Shown in pieces: positions 16,932-25,774 of a stretch of 56,039 nucleotides of DNA. The position numbers and the translations under genes are program-made. The stretch comes from HGM04593 sp045644465. GTDB lineage: Bacteria > Bacteroidota > Bacteroidia > Bacteroidales > Bacteroidaceae. The notes beneath the pieces are model-generated. The model had not been told where the DNA came from and ran no database searches. It was given only the letters and a program-made list of their open reading frames with translations. Positions within the stretch are counted from its first letter, which is position 1, and each line of letters begins with the position of its first letter. The stretch covers positions 1-56,039 of the forward strand of contig JAZRGV010000050.1 of NCBI GenBank assembly GCA_045644465.1. Direction: 5' to 3'.

Positions 16932-18998
16932 TCAGCTGTTTAAATCCAATACTACATAGTCATCAATATTCAATGCAATACCTGTAAGCTGAATATATTC
17001 ATTGGCGTTGATTGCACCCTTACCTGTACCCACTAACTTGATATCAATTCGGTAAAGATCTTTAAGTAAAGCATTTGTTGATGATATCTTAACTTTTATT
17101 TCTGATGCCACAGGCTCACCAACAACACCATCCATAAGCACCTCGTTACCTCGCTTGATTTCTCCATCAATACTCAAAGTCGCATCAACAGGATTGCCAT
17201 TCTCGTCGTATATGAATATCTCGGGCTTTAGGCCTACAGGTATTGTGTTTAGCACTGTAAACGAGAGTGATACGCCTCTGATTTCTTTCACCATCTCAAA
17301 GAACTCACTATTGTCTGTCTCATCTTCACTCTCACTGTTTTCCGGATTGCCGTATGCACCATTGTAAGACTCGTCAAACTCGTTATTATATGAATCATCA
17401 TAATAGTTGTCGTAACTACGATAATCAGCATTATCATCATATAAGTTATCTGACTCATTTGGTTTATCAAAGTCTTCGGGCATATCAGAACCTTCCGATT
17501 CTTCAGCGCTATTGTTTCCAAAGACATCTGTCATGCTATATGTATATGTAATTCCTAAGCTGTCAAATGCCAATGGTACCTGCAACTCATACGAACCACC
17601 AATCTCCATCTCCTCACCCAAGTCAATTCGTGAAAACTTTGTATTATCCAAACGGATATTCAAATCAACACCTACATTGTCGGGAATAACCTTTATCAGT
17701 TCATTTATGCTTGGAGCTACACAGTTTGTCCAACCGGGAACAGGCTTGCCATATCTGTCTATCAGTATTTGTGTGGTTGCATCGGCCTGTGCTGCAATGC
17801 TTATATCAACACGTGTATTCTCAAGTTCATTGTAATGCTCGTCATATCCAGCCAAACTTGCATCAGCCAGGATATTCACACCTGTTCCATTATTGAAAGT
17901 AAGAGCCAAACGCGGGTCTGTAATGTCGATATATGCACTCTTCAAGAAATCGAGTTCGCTACCCAAATTCAAATTGACAACCTCAGACACAGGTTCAATA
18001 TCGGGTTCGAAACAACCCTCAACTGCAGCAAGCTCCATCTTGCTTATAGAAAGTATGCTCTTAACATCAATGCTATTGACAGCTGTAATATCATGCACAT
18101 CAAATTCTACAGGATCGGAAACAATCATTCCGCGAAGACTTATCTTCTCTCGAATTTCAATATTGCCATCTACAACCTCAACATAACCTTTTTCTGTTTT
18201 TGTCAAGTCGAGAGAATCGAGATAGAACTCTGCCTCGTAACAGATTGCCTCCTTTGCGTTGTTATACTTTGCAATACTGTTAAGCAACAGAACTCCATTC
18301 TTATAGAATAGTCCTTCGTCCAACAACTCCTCATTCAGGACAAGGCAATCGGGCAAATCGACCTCAAAGAATTTTTGACTATAATCATCTTCTGCTGCAT
18401 CCGAGTCGTTAGCTTCGAATTTAAACTTACCAACAGTTTTCAAAAGATTCTGTGATGTTTGCAGTTTACTTGACATAGCCACTGAAAACTTAATTTTTAC
18501 AGGTTCTTTAAAGGTAAGTTTGGCAAGACGCGTAACCTCCTTAGGAAGATCATCCTGGCTAAGGTTAAGTTCTATTTCAGTGTTTATAGTATCGTAAACG
18601 ATATAAGGAATCTTTATATCCACACCTGGTATTTCGGGAACATCACCATGAGCTTTTACTTTAAAATCGTAAAATCTATTATCCTCTGCATCTTCAAAAT
18701 TTAACGATATTTCGTCAATCTTGAATTTCTCGGACACAAAGCTGTCACCATTTGAAACAACTATGTTTCCGGCATCATCTATTGTAAGCACTTCATTTTC
18801 GGCAGTGTCAACAAGTTCCGAGATGAAGAACTTTGGAGTAGAACCAATTGGAAACGAAAGTCCCTTTCCCACTCCAATGGTGGCATCAAGATTACTTGAC
18901 AGGCCGTACCTCTCATCAACAGAACACGACGCCGATGTCAATAATAAAAAGATACATGTTGCCCAAAGGGAACATGTTCCGAACAATTGTTTTTTCAT
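16932..18998 (-). CDS. Large lipoprotein with acidic Asp/Asn/Tyr/Ser-rich insert
   Basis: The 688-residue protein starts with a lipoprotein signal: a hydrophobic stretch ending LTSASC, with the lipidated Cys near residue 26. It probably sits in the outer membrane. Long beta-rich stretches (residues 50-480 and 575-688) flank a low-complexity insert at about 495-570, made almost only of D, N, E, S, Y and G (YDDNADYRSYDNYYDDSYN). No named family is recognised. The DUF5723 barrel gene follows 24 bp later, and DUF4834 lies 34 bp upstream. Confidence 0.75.
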   Translation of the reverse strand: MKKQLFGTCSLWATCIFLLLTSASCSVDERYGLSSNLDATIGVGKGLSFPIGSTPKFFISELVDTAENEVLTIDDAGNIVVSNGDSFVSEKFKIDEISLNFEDAEDNRFYDFKVKAHGDVPEIPGVDIKIPYIVYDTINTEIELNLSQDDLPKEVTRLAKLTFKEPVKIKFSVAMSSKLQTSQNLLKTVGKFKFEANDSDAAEDDYSQKFFEVDLPDCLVLNEELLDEGLFYKNGVLLLNSIAKYNNAKEAICYEAEFYLDSLDLTKTEKGYVEVVDGNIEIREKISLRGMIVSDPVEFDVHDITAVNSIDVKSILSISKMELAAVEGCFEPDIEPVSEVVNLNLGSELDFLKSAYIDITDPRLALTFNNGTGVNILADASLAGYDEHYNELENTRVDISIAAQADATTQILIDRYGKPVPGWTNCVAPSINELIKVIPDNVGVDLNIRLDNTKFSRIDLGEEMEIGGSYELQVPLAFDSLGITYTYSMTDVFGNNSAEESEGSDMPEDFDKPNESDNLYDDNADYRSYDNYYDDSYNNEFDESYNGAYGNPENSESEDETDNSEFFEMVKEIRGVSLSFTVLNTIPVGLKPEIFIYDENGNPVDATLSIDGEIKRGNEVLMDGVVGEPVASEIKVKISSTNALLKDLYRIDIKLVGTGKGAINANEYIQLTGIALNIDDYVVLDLNS

Positions 18999-19032
18999 AG
19001 AATCTATATTTTTCCTTTTGTATGCAGATTTT

Positions 19033-19287
19033 TTATTTTATCTCCTCAAAATCGACATATTCCCCATCGTTCTTGTCGAAGATTTTCTTACGGTTTTGTT
19101 TTTTTCCGTTCATATCATTTACGCCATTACCCGTAAATGAAGCATTGTTTTTTCTTGTATTATTCTTTCTTCTATTACCATTAAAATTAAAACCGAATAT
19201 TGATATTATGCTTTTGATAACCGACAATAGAATTGTGGGCAACAGCAATAGAAAAATAATTAAAAAAAGAATTATATATAATATCAT
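19033..19287 (-). CDS. DUF4834 family small membrane protein
   Basis: The 84-residue protein has one long N-terminal membrane helix (MILYIILFLIIFLLLLPTIL). A basic, Asn-rich linker (GNRRKNNTRKNN) comes next, and it ends in the conserved-looking GEYVDFEEIK. This is the DUF4834 pattern of Bacteroidales, often found next to psd and pssA as here. Its function is unknown. It lies 77 bp after pssA and 34 bp before the lipoprotein gene. Confidence 0.82.
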   Translation of the reverse strand: MILYIILFLIIFLLLLPTILLSVIKSIISIFGFNFNGNRRKNNTRKNNASFTGNGVNDMNGKKQNRKKIFDKNDGEYVDFEEIK

Positions 19288-19364
19288 ATCAATTGATTAA
19301 TAACTAGGTTGTTTTTACAACACAAACAGAAGAATTTTGTTCCTTGCAAAAACAGAAATATAAT

Positions 19365-20075
19365 TCACACTCTTGGAGTACGAACATACAGGATTATCGA
19401 AAGCAACAGATACCATGCTATTATGGCAACCGGAGCCAAATAGCCAAGAGGCAACATTGGCAAGGATACCAATATAAAGATATATCTGATTTTATTGCTT
19501 TCCCAACTCAAATTCTTGAACTTCAAAGAAAACATTGGAATCTCCGATACAAGGAAGAACGACGACAGCAATATAAGACCGAACATAAGGAACCAACCTG
19601 CATTAAGGTTAAATATCCAATGACCGGCACCGGTTACCAATGATGACCAAAAAAGGGCATTGGCCGGAGTGGGCAGGCCTATAAATGTATTTGTCTGTCG
19701 CTTATCGACGTTGAATTTAGCCAATCGGCAAGCCGAGAACACGGCTATAAGGAATGCTGTATATGGCAATATATCTGCAATAACACCAAGATAATGCGGA
19801 TAATAAAGTGCATCGTGCATATAGCAAAAGACTATTGTTGCCGGAGCCAGACCAAATGTAACATCATCGGCCAAAGAGTCCATCTGAACACCAAGCGGTG
19901 ATGACACATGCAACAGACGAGCCACCATTCCATCAAAGAAATCGAACGTTGCTCCAAGAACAATAAATAACATAGCCAAGTCAAAAGCACCTTTGAATGC
20001 CATAACACAAGCTATACAACCCGAAAACAGATTACAACATGTTATTGCGTTTGGTATGTGTCTTTTTATTGACAT
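19365..20075 (-). CDS. pssA: CDP-diacylglycerol--serine O-phosphatidyltransferase
   Basis: This membrane enzyme joins CDP-diacylglycerol and serine to make phosphatidylserine, the precursor of phosphatidylethanolamine. The CDP-alcohol phosphotransferase motif is present at about residues 42-71 (GATFDFFDGMVARLL, then the D...D of QMDSLADDVTFG). Several membrane helices follow. The ATG at 20075 is chosen over the upstream TTG because it lies 4 bp after the psd stop. It acts directly before psd in the pathway and is co-transcribed with it. Confidence 0.95.
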   Translation of the reverse strand: MSIKRHIPNAITCCNLFSGCIACVMAFKGAFDLAMLFIVLGATFDFFDGMVARLLHVSSPLGVQMDSLADDVTFGLAPATIVFCYMHDALYYPHYLGVIADILPYTAFLIAVFSACRLAKFNVDKRQTNTFIGLPTPANALFWSSLVTGAGHWIFNLNAGWFLMFGLILLSSFFLVSEIPMFSLKFKNLSWESNKIRYIFILVSLPMLPLGYLAPVAIIAWYLLLSIILYVRTPRV

Positions 20076-20079
20076 AATT

Positions 20080-20775
20080 TCAGAGATTAGCAATGATTGT
20101 TTCGTTTCCTACAGTCTTTTGGTTCAATTCAACCTTTATCTCCATATCAAGTGGCAGATATAAATCGACACGTGAACCGAATTTTATAAAGCCAAAATGT
20201 TGGTCAATGAAGCATTCTTCTCCTTCGGTTGCATATGTAACGATGCGTCGAGCCATTGCACCTGCTATCTGGCGAACCAGAATTTCTCTGCCATCTTCAA
20301 TTTTTATGGCAACGAGTGAACGCTCATTTTCTGTACTTGCCTTTGGCAACCACGCCTTATGAAACTTACCCTTCTGATGACGCACACAAGTAACAACACC
20401 ATCAACAGGATACCAATTGGCATGCACGTTTGTAGGACTCATAAAAATAGACACCTGCATTCTCTCATCCTTGAAATAGTCGGGTTCGAATACCTTTTCT
20501 ATTACTACAACCTTGCCGTCAGCTGGTGCAACAACAACATCTTCGACATCACCGGGGAAGATTCTTTTAGGACTTCTGAAGAAGTTTACCATCAGCAGAT
20601 AAACCACTAAAGAGGCAATGCTGACAACAGAATTGAACCAGAACATTGAATGGCAGAAATACCACAATGGAGCATTTATAAGTAGAAAAACGAGGAATGC
20701 CACAATCAGGATTTCTGTACCTTCACGATGGATTCTGTAATCTTTTAATTTTCTAATTCTCTTGAACTTCTTCAT
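20080..20775 (-). CDS. psd: Phosphatidylserine decarboxylase, archaeal-type short form
   Basis: This enzyme decarboxylates phosphatidylserine to phosphatidylethanolamine. It is made as a pro-enzyme that cleaves itself to create a pyruvoyl group. At 231 residues it is the short family. The cleavage site is the GS of KFGSRVDLY at about residues 200-201. A membrane segment lies near residues 25-60. The ATG at 20775 is preferred to the TTG two codons upstream. It is first in the psd-pssA-DUF4834 operon, behind a TActTTTG -7 box. Confidence 0.95.
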   Translation of the reverse strand: MKKFKRIRKLKDYRIHREGTEILIVAFLVFLLINAPLWYFCHSMFWFNSVVSIASLVVYLLMVNFFRSPKRIFPGDVEDVVVAPADGKVVVIEKVFEPDYFKDERMQVSIFMSPTNVHANWYPVDGVVTCVRHQKGKFHKAWLPKASTENERSLVAIKIEDGREILVRQIAGAMARRIVTYATEGEECFIDQHFGFIKFGSRVDLYLPLDMEIKVELNQKTVGNETIIANL

Positions 20776-20799
20776 TGACAAACAGTTTCTATTGTTTCA

Positions 20800-20807
20800 C
20801 AAAAGTA
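20800..20807 (-). promoter_or_regulatory. -7 box of psd
   Basis: On the minus strand TACTTTTG is an exact TAnnTTTG match, 25 bp before the psd ATG at 20775. The 261-bp spacer 20776-21036 is very A/T-rich and also holds the upstream region of dnaE, including a near match TATCTTTA at 20986-20993 on the plus strand. Nothing else was seen in it. Confidence 0.6.
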
Positions 20808-21036
20808 ACCATATTTTATTAAACAACAATAAAAAAACAAAAAAAAGGACAAAAAATAACATCTAAGGTAGCATATATACAAATTGAGCAGCAGCTACTT
20901 CATATAAAACATTTCAAATAGCAATAAAAAAAACGATGTTAATAACTTTTCCTCCTAAAAACAATATATAATGAGCAAAAAGCATTATCTTTAACAACAA
21001 ATTAGTATAATAGCACCATTAAGACACAAACATACC

Positions 21037-24000
21037 ATGCAAGATTTTGTCCACCTGCACGTTCACTCACAATACTCCATCCTTGACGGACAGGCAGCCA
21101 TTAAGAAACTCGTTGACAAGGCCATTGCCGACGGGATGAAAGGCATCGCCGTTACCGACCATGGCAACATGATGGGTATCAAGGAGTTCTACAACTACGT
21201 GAGTAAAATTAACAAAGGTAAGGATGATAGTCAAAAGTTCAAACCAATCATTGGTTGCGAGGTATATGTGGCAGAACGACGTTTGTTCAACAAAGAGACA
21301 AAGGAAGACCGCGGACACCACCTTATACTTTTGGCAAAGAACAAGCAGGGTTATCACAACCTTGTAAAGATTGTATCGAAGGCATGGAGTGAAGGATATT
21401 ATTACAACCCACGTACCGACAAGGTAGAACTGGAGAAATACCACGAAGGCCTTGTTTGCTGCTCGGCATGTCTTGGTGGCGAAATACCTCAATTAATAAA
21501 AAACGGAAAACTCGAAAAGGCCGAAGAGAGCGTAATGTGGTTCAAGAACCTTTTCGGAGAGGACTATTATCTGGAATTACAGTTGCATAAAGCAACGGTT
21601 GAGAGAGCGAACCACGAGGTATATCCTTTACAGGTAGAAGTAAACAAACATCTCATTGAACTATCAAAGAAATGCGGTGTAAAACTCATCTGCTCAAACG
21701 ACGTGCATTTTGTTGACGAGGAGAATGCCGAAGCCCATGACCGCCTCATCTGTTTGAGCACAGGCCGCGATCTCGACGACCCCAACCGTATGCTTTACTC
21801 AAAGCAAGAGTGGATGAAGACAAAAGCCGAGATGTGGGAGATGTTCAGCGACGTGCCCGAAGCAATGGCAAACACCGTTGAGATATGCGACAAGATAGAA
21901 TTCTACTCAATTGACAATGCCCCAATCATGCCAAACTTCGCCATCCCCGAAGAGTTCGGCACCGAAGAACAATACCGACAGACCATAACACACGAGGACC
22001 TTTTCAACGAATTCACACGCGATGAAAAAGGCAACGTTGTGATGTCGCAGGAAGAGGGAGAAAAAAAGATAAAGAAACTTGGAGGTTACGACAAGCTATA
22101 CCGCATAAAGCTCGAAGGCGACTACCTTCGCAAGATAACATACGACGGAGCAAAGAAGTGCTATCCCGAGCCATTCTCGCAAGAACTCATCGACCGCATT
22201 GACTTTGAGTTGCACATTATGAAGACGATGGGTTTCCCGGGATACTTCCTTATAGTACAGGACTTCATACGTGCCGCACGCGAAGAACTTGGAGTCTCCG
22301 TAGGCCCTGGCCGTGGTTCTGCTGCCGGCAGTGTAGTGGCATACGCACTTGGTATCACACGAGTTGACCCCATTAAATATGACCTGCTGTTCGAGCGTTT
22401 CCTAAACCCCGACCGTATATCATTGCCCGATATCGACGTCGATTTCGACGATGACGGACGCGGACGCGTACTTAACTGGGTTACAGAGAAATACGGACAG
22501 GAGAAAGTTGCACACATCATCACCTACGGCACAATGGCCACAAAATTGGCCATCAAGGACGTAGCCCGAGTGCAGAAAGTGCCACTCGACATATCCAACA
22601 AGTTATGCAAGGCTATCCCCGACCGCCTGCCCGACGGCATGAAGATGAACTTACCAAACGCCATATCGGCTGTTCCGGAACTACGCGAGGCAGAAGCATC
22701 GCCCGACCCACTGTTGCGCGACACCATCAAATATGCCAAGATGCTCGAAGGCAACGTACGCAACACCGGTGTACATGCCTGTGGTACCATCATTTGCCGC
22801 GACGACATCACCGACCACGTTCCCATAAGCATTGCCGAGGATAAGGAAACAGGCGAAAAATTGCTTGTAACACAGTATGAAGGAAGCGTAATTGAGGAGA
22901 CAGGCCTTATAAAGATGGACTTCTTGGGCCTGAAAACCTTGTCTATCATAAAAGAGACTATAGAAAATATACGCCAGAGCCTTAAGATAGATGTGGATAT
23001 AGACGCTATTCCCATCGACGACCCAAAGACATACGAGCTATACAGCCAGGGCAATACAATTGGAACATTCCAATTCGAGTCGGCAGGCATGCAGAAGTAC
23101 TTGCGCGAACTGCAGCCGACCACATTTGAGGACCTCATTGCCATGAACGCCCTCTACCGTCCCGGTCCAATGGATTATATACCCGACTTTATTCAGCGTA
23201 AGCACAACCCTGCATTGGTGCAGTATGACATCCCATGCATGGAGAAATACCTGAAAGACACATACGGCATTACCGTATATCAGGAGCAGGTGATGTTGCT
23301 GTCGCGCTTGCTTGCCGACTTCACCCGAGGCGAGAGCGACACACTGCGTAAGGCTATGGGTAAGAAACTTAAGGAAAAACTGGACGAGCTCAAGCCCAAG
23401 TTTATTAATGGTGGCAAGAAGAACGGCCACGATGAGAAAATTCTTGAGAAGATATGGGCCGACTGGGAGAAATTCGCATCATATGCGTTCAACAAGTCGC
23501 ACGCCACATGCTACTCTTGGGTAGCTTACCAGACAGCATACCTAAAGGCTAATTACCCACCACAATATATGGCCGGCGCCATGAGCCGAAACCTGGATAA
23601 GATCACTGAAATCACAAAACTCATGCAGGAGTGTAAGAGCATGGGAATAAACGTTCTTGGACCAGATGTAAACGAATCGCGCCGCAAATTCAGTGTCAAC
23701 AAGAACGGCGACGTACGTTTTGGCCTTTGCGCCGTAAAAGGCGTGGGCGAGAACGCTGTACAATGCATCATCGACGAGAGAGAAGCCAACGGCCCATTCA
23801 AGAGCATCTTTGATTTTGTAGAGCGCGTAAATCTTACAGCCTGCAACCGCAAGAATATTGAATGTCTTGCCTACTCTGGAGCACTTGACGAACTGCCTGG
23901 TGGAATATCACGCGAGCAGTATGCCGGCACCAACAGCAAGGGAGAGCAGTTCCTCGAAGCACTCATACGCTATGGTAACCTTTACCAAACCGACAAGGCC

Positions 24001-24729
24001 AATGCCACCAACACCCTATTTGGTGACACAGAGATGGCAGAGATACCAAAGCCCGAAATTCCCGAAGGTGGCAATTGGAGCACACTCGAGAGATTGAACC
24101 GCGAACGTGAACTCGTAGGTATATATCTTTCGGCACACCCGCTTGATGATTTCTCGCTTGTGTTGAACGAGTTCTGCAACACCAAAGCAGCAGAGATTGA
24201 GAATTTAGAAGCCCTACAAGGTCGCAAGATTACATTTGGTGGTGTTGTAAGCGACCCGCCACGTACCGGTTTCACCAAGAAAGGAAGCCCCTATGGAGTA
24301 GCCAAAGTAGAAGACTTCTCAGGCTCGGCAGAGTTGTTCTTCTTTGGCGACGAATGGATGAAGTGGCAAAACTATTTCATTCCCGGCAACTTCCTATATA
24401 TCAAAGGTAGTTGCCAACCACGCCGATGGGATGCAACAAAATTCGATTTCTCAGTTGGTTCAATAGAGCTGATGACAGAAATAAAAGACAACCTTGTAAA
24501 GAGCATAACACTCACATTCGATGTAATGTCGTTGACCGAAGAGGCATTCACCACCATTGTTGAATATGCCGACAGCAACCCCGGCAAAAGCAAGCTAACA
24601 TTCAAGATAAGGGACTATGAACAAGAATTCATTCTTGAATTGGCATCAAAAAGCCACGACATAGAAGTGAAACAGGAATTTATTGATTATATAAAGAGTT
24701 TAGAAAACATAGAATACAAATTAAACTAA
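21037..24729 (+). CDS. dnaE: DNA polymerase III subunit alpha
   Basis: This is the replicative polymerase. The 1230-residue protein opens with a PHP domain (HLHVHSQYSILDG near residue 5, VTDHGNMMGI near 41-50). The polymerase core follows, with GPGRGSAAGSVVAYALGI near 423 and the catalytic acid-rich PDIDVDFDDDGRGRV near 467-481. A helix-hairpin-helix region is near 880-960. The C-terminal OB domain (about 1065-1110, ITFGGVVSDPPRTGFTKKG) comes last. Length and architecture are those of DnaE1. trxA follows 20 bp later and is probably co-transcribed. Confidence 0.97.
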   Translation: MQDFVHLHVHSQYSILDGQAAIKKLVDKAIADGMKGIAVTDHGNMMGIKEFYNYVSKINKGKDDSQKFKPIIGCEVYVAERRLFNKETKEDRGHHLILLAKNKQGYHNLVKIVSKAWSEGYYYNPRTDKVELEKYHEGLVCCSACLGGEIPQLIKNGKLEKAEESVMWFKNLFGEDYYLELQLHKATVERANHEVYPLQVEVNKHLIELSKKCGVKLICSNDVHFVDEENAEAHDRLICLSTGRDLDDPNRMLYSKQEWMKTKAEMWEMFSDVPEAMANTVEICDKIEFYSIDNAPIMPNFAIPEEFGTEEQYRQTITHEDLFNEFTRDEKGNVVMSQEEGEKKIKKLGGYDKLYRIKLEGDYLRKITYDGAKKCYPEPFSQELIDRIDFELHIMKTMGFPGYFLIVQDFIRAAREELGVSVGPGRGSAAGSVVAYALGITRVDPIKYDLLFERFLNPDRISLPDIDVDFDDDGRGRVLNWVTEKYGQEKVAHIITYGTMATKLAIKDVARVQKVPLDISNKLCKAIPDRLPDGMKMNLPNAISAVPELREAEASPDPLLRDTIKYAKMLEGNVRNTGVHACGTIICRDDITDHVPISIAEDKETGEKLLVTQYEGSVIEETGLIKMDFLGLKTLSIIKETIENIRQSLKIDVDIDAIPIDDPKTYELYSQGNTIGTFQFESAGMQKYLRELQPTTFEDLIAMNALYRPGPMDYIPDFIQRKHNPALVQYDIPCMEKYLKDTYGITVYQEQVMLLSRLLADFTRGESDTLRKAMGKKLKEKLDELKPKFINGGKKNGHDEKILEKIWADWEKFASYAFNKSHATCYSWVAYQTAYLKANYPPQYMAGAMSRNLDKITEITKLMQECKSMGINVLGPDVNESRRKFSVNKNGDVRFGLCAVKGVGENAVQCIIDEREANGPFKSIFDFVERVNLTACNRKNIECLAYSGALDELPGGISREQYAGTNSKGEQFLEALIRYGNLYQTDKANATNTLFGDTEMAEIPKPEIPEGGNWSTLERLNRERELVGIYLSAHPLDDFSLVLNEFCNTKAAEIENLEALQGRKITFGGVVSDPPRTGFTKKGSPYGVAKVEDFSGSAELFFFGDEWMKWQNYFIPGNFLYIKGSCQPRRWDATKFDFSVGSIELMTEIKDNLVKSITLTFDVMSLTEEAFTTIVEYADSNPGKSKLTFKIRDYEQEFILELASKSHDIEVKQEFIDYIKSLENIEYKLN

Positions 24730-24749
24730 CCTATTAAAATTTATTAATT

Positions 24750-25067
24750 ATGGCAGTAAATGTAACAAACGACAACGCTAAAGAGTTCATGGCAACAGAG
24801 TTGCCTATCGTATTGGATTTCAGCGCAACATGGTGTGGCCCATGCAAACAGCTTGCACCAATCATCGAGGAATTGTCAAATGAGTACGAAGGACGCATTG
24901 CTGTTGGTAAATGTGATATCGAAGAGGCCGATGACCTCACAGCAGAATACGGCATACGCAACGTGCCTACAGTAATATTCATCAAGAACGGCCAGGTAGT
25001 TGACAAGTTCGTCGGCTCAAAGTCAAAGGGTGATGTACAGGCAAAGTTTGAAGCACTTTTAGGATAA
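24750..25067 (+). CDS. trxA: Thioredoxin
   Basis: This 105-residue protein is a small redox protein that reduces disulfides in the cytoplasm. The active site WCGPCK lies near residues 28-33 and the cis-proline in NVPTVIF near 71-77. There is no signal peptide, so it is cytosolic. It lies between dnaE (20 bp) and a small acidic protein gene (6 bp after its stop). Confidence 0.95.
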   Translation: MAVNVTNDNAKEFMATELPIVLDFSATWCGPCKQLAPIIEELSNEYEGRIAVGKCDIEEADDLTAEYGIRNVPTVIFIKNGQVVDKFVGSKSKGDVQAKFEALLG

Positions 25068-25073
25068 CACACT

Positions 25074-25394
25074 ATGAACAACGACGAATTCGCAATGGAA
25101 GATCTCGATGATGAGAAAACCATTGCATATATCAAAGAAAGATTGCCACAGGATTTAAAGGAGAAATTCAGCGATGATGAATTCTACTACTTCCTTGACA
25201 CAATCTATGACTACTACGACAAGAGCGGCATCCTTGACAGCGGTGACGAATATGTCGATATAGACATCAACGAGATTGCCGAGTTCATTGCCAAAGAGGC
25301 AAAGAAGAACAAAATCGGCGATTTCGACCCCGAGGAGCTATTCTTCATCGTCGAAGGTGAATTAGCATACAACGGAATTATAGATGAGGAATAA
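25074..25394 (+). CDS. Small acidic protein in the dnaE-trxA operon, unknown function
   Basis: The 106-residue protein is very acidic, with many Asp/Glu and few basic residues. It is predicted helical (FSDDEFYYFLDTIYDYYDKS; DIDINEIAEFIAKEAKKN). It starts 6 bp after trxA, so it is translated from the same transcript, and a terminator hairpin overlaps its stop codon. I do not recognise a named family. Conservation beside trxA in other Bacteroidales is plausible but not checked. Confidence 0.75.
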   Translation: MNNDEFAMEDLDDEKTIAYIKERLPQDLKEKFSDDEFYYFLDTIYDYYDKSGILDSGDEYVDIDINEIAEFIAKEAKKNKIGDFDPEELFFIVEGELAYNGIIDEE

Positions 25395-25420
25395 TTTTTG
25401 CACCAATAGGCAAAAATTAT
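25391..25420 (+). terminator. Terminator of the dnaE-trxA operon
   Basis: An 11-bp perfect stem (ATAATTTTTGC, 25391-25401, with 25410-25420) closes an 8-nt loop and overlaps the stop codon of the small acidic protein gene. Confidence 0.7.
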
Positions 25421-25425
25421 CGAGA

Positions 25426-25502
25426 TTGTTGTTGAGCAATGGTCGCGCGAAGCACGGTGTAGTCGTGCCGAGCGGGTTGCAATAGCAAAGCTACAACAAC
25501 AA
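25426..25502. repeat. Structured intergenic repeat, copy A
   Basis: The outer stem TTGTTGTTG (25426-25434) pairs with CAACAACAA (25494-25502). Inside are GAGCAATGGTCGCG, an inner hairpin GCACG/CGTGC (25452-25456 with 25464-25468, loop GTGTAGT) and GCGGGTTGC. The same core occurs in copies B and C with different outer-stem sequences that still pair. It may be a REP-like element or an RNA gene; no transcript evidence is available from sequence. Confidence 0.75.
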
Positions 25503-25519
25503 GCTCAATAACAACAAAC

Positions 25520-25551
25520 AGAAATGACTCCGGAATTCCGGAGTCATTTCT
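25520..25551. terminator. Palindrome in the dnaE-operon/rubrerythrin spacer
   Basis: A perfect 32-bp palindrome has the core GACTCCGGAATTCCGGAGTC. It has the form of the other terminator palindromes in the window, but it is not next to a stop codon. It may terminate transcripts of the repeat region. Confidence 0.5.
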
Positions 25552-25573
25552 TACACCAAGCAAGTAACAGCTT

Positions 25574-25619
25574 GTGCCATGCGGGATGCGATTGCAAAGC
25601 AACAAAATGCAGCTCAATT
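25574..25619. repeat. Partial copy of the structured repeat
   Basis: The stretch holds the right half of the repeat: GCGATTGCAAAGCAACAAAA at 25588-25607, continuing to TGCAGCTCAATT. This is near identical to copy B, but the left half with the GCACG hairpin is missing. Its CAAAATGC can pair with GCATTTTG of copy B at 25633-25640, giving an alternative fold. Confidence 0.6.
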
Positions 25620-25632
25620 AACCAATAGAGTG

Positions 25633-25707
25633 GCATTTTGAGCAATGGTCGCGCGCAGCACGGTGTAGTCGTGCTGCGCGGGTTGCGATTGCAAAGCAAC
25701 AAAATGC
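25633..25707. repeat. Structured intergenic repeat, copy B
   Basis: The outer stem GCATTTTG (25633-25640) pairs with CAAAATGC (25700-25707). The inner hairpin is an 11-bp perfect stem CGCGCAGCACG (25652-25662 with 25670-25680) with loop GTGTAGT, the same loop as in copy A. The flanks AGCAATGGTCGC and GGGTTGC also match copy A. Confidence 0.8.
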
Positions 25708-25723
25708 AACTCAATTGCACAAA

Positions 25724-25762
25724 CAAAATAAACGGCGACCGTTTCGGTCGCCGTTTATTTTG
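25724..25762. terminator. Terminator of the rubrerythrin gene
   Basis: An 18-bp perfect stem (CAAAATAAACGGCGACCG, 25724-25741, with 25745-25762) closes a TTT loop. It lies 12 bp beyond the stop of rubrerythrin on the minus strand and can work in both directions. Confidence 0.88.
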
Positions 25763-25774
25763 AGAAATATTCAA

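Noticed and set aside
22524..23144. Minus-strand reading frame of 206 codons opposite dnaE
   Set aside because: It is antisense to the polymerase core. Ser- and Met-rich composition fits a shadow frame.
25391..25762. CRISPR array in the repeat-rich spacer
   Set aside because: Repeats are few, unequal in length and spacing, and fold into nested hairpins. There are no regular spacers or cas genes.
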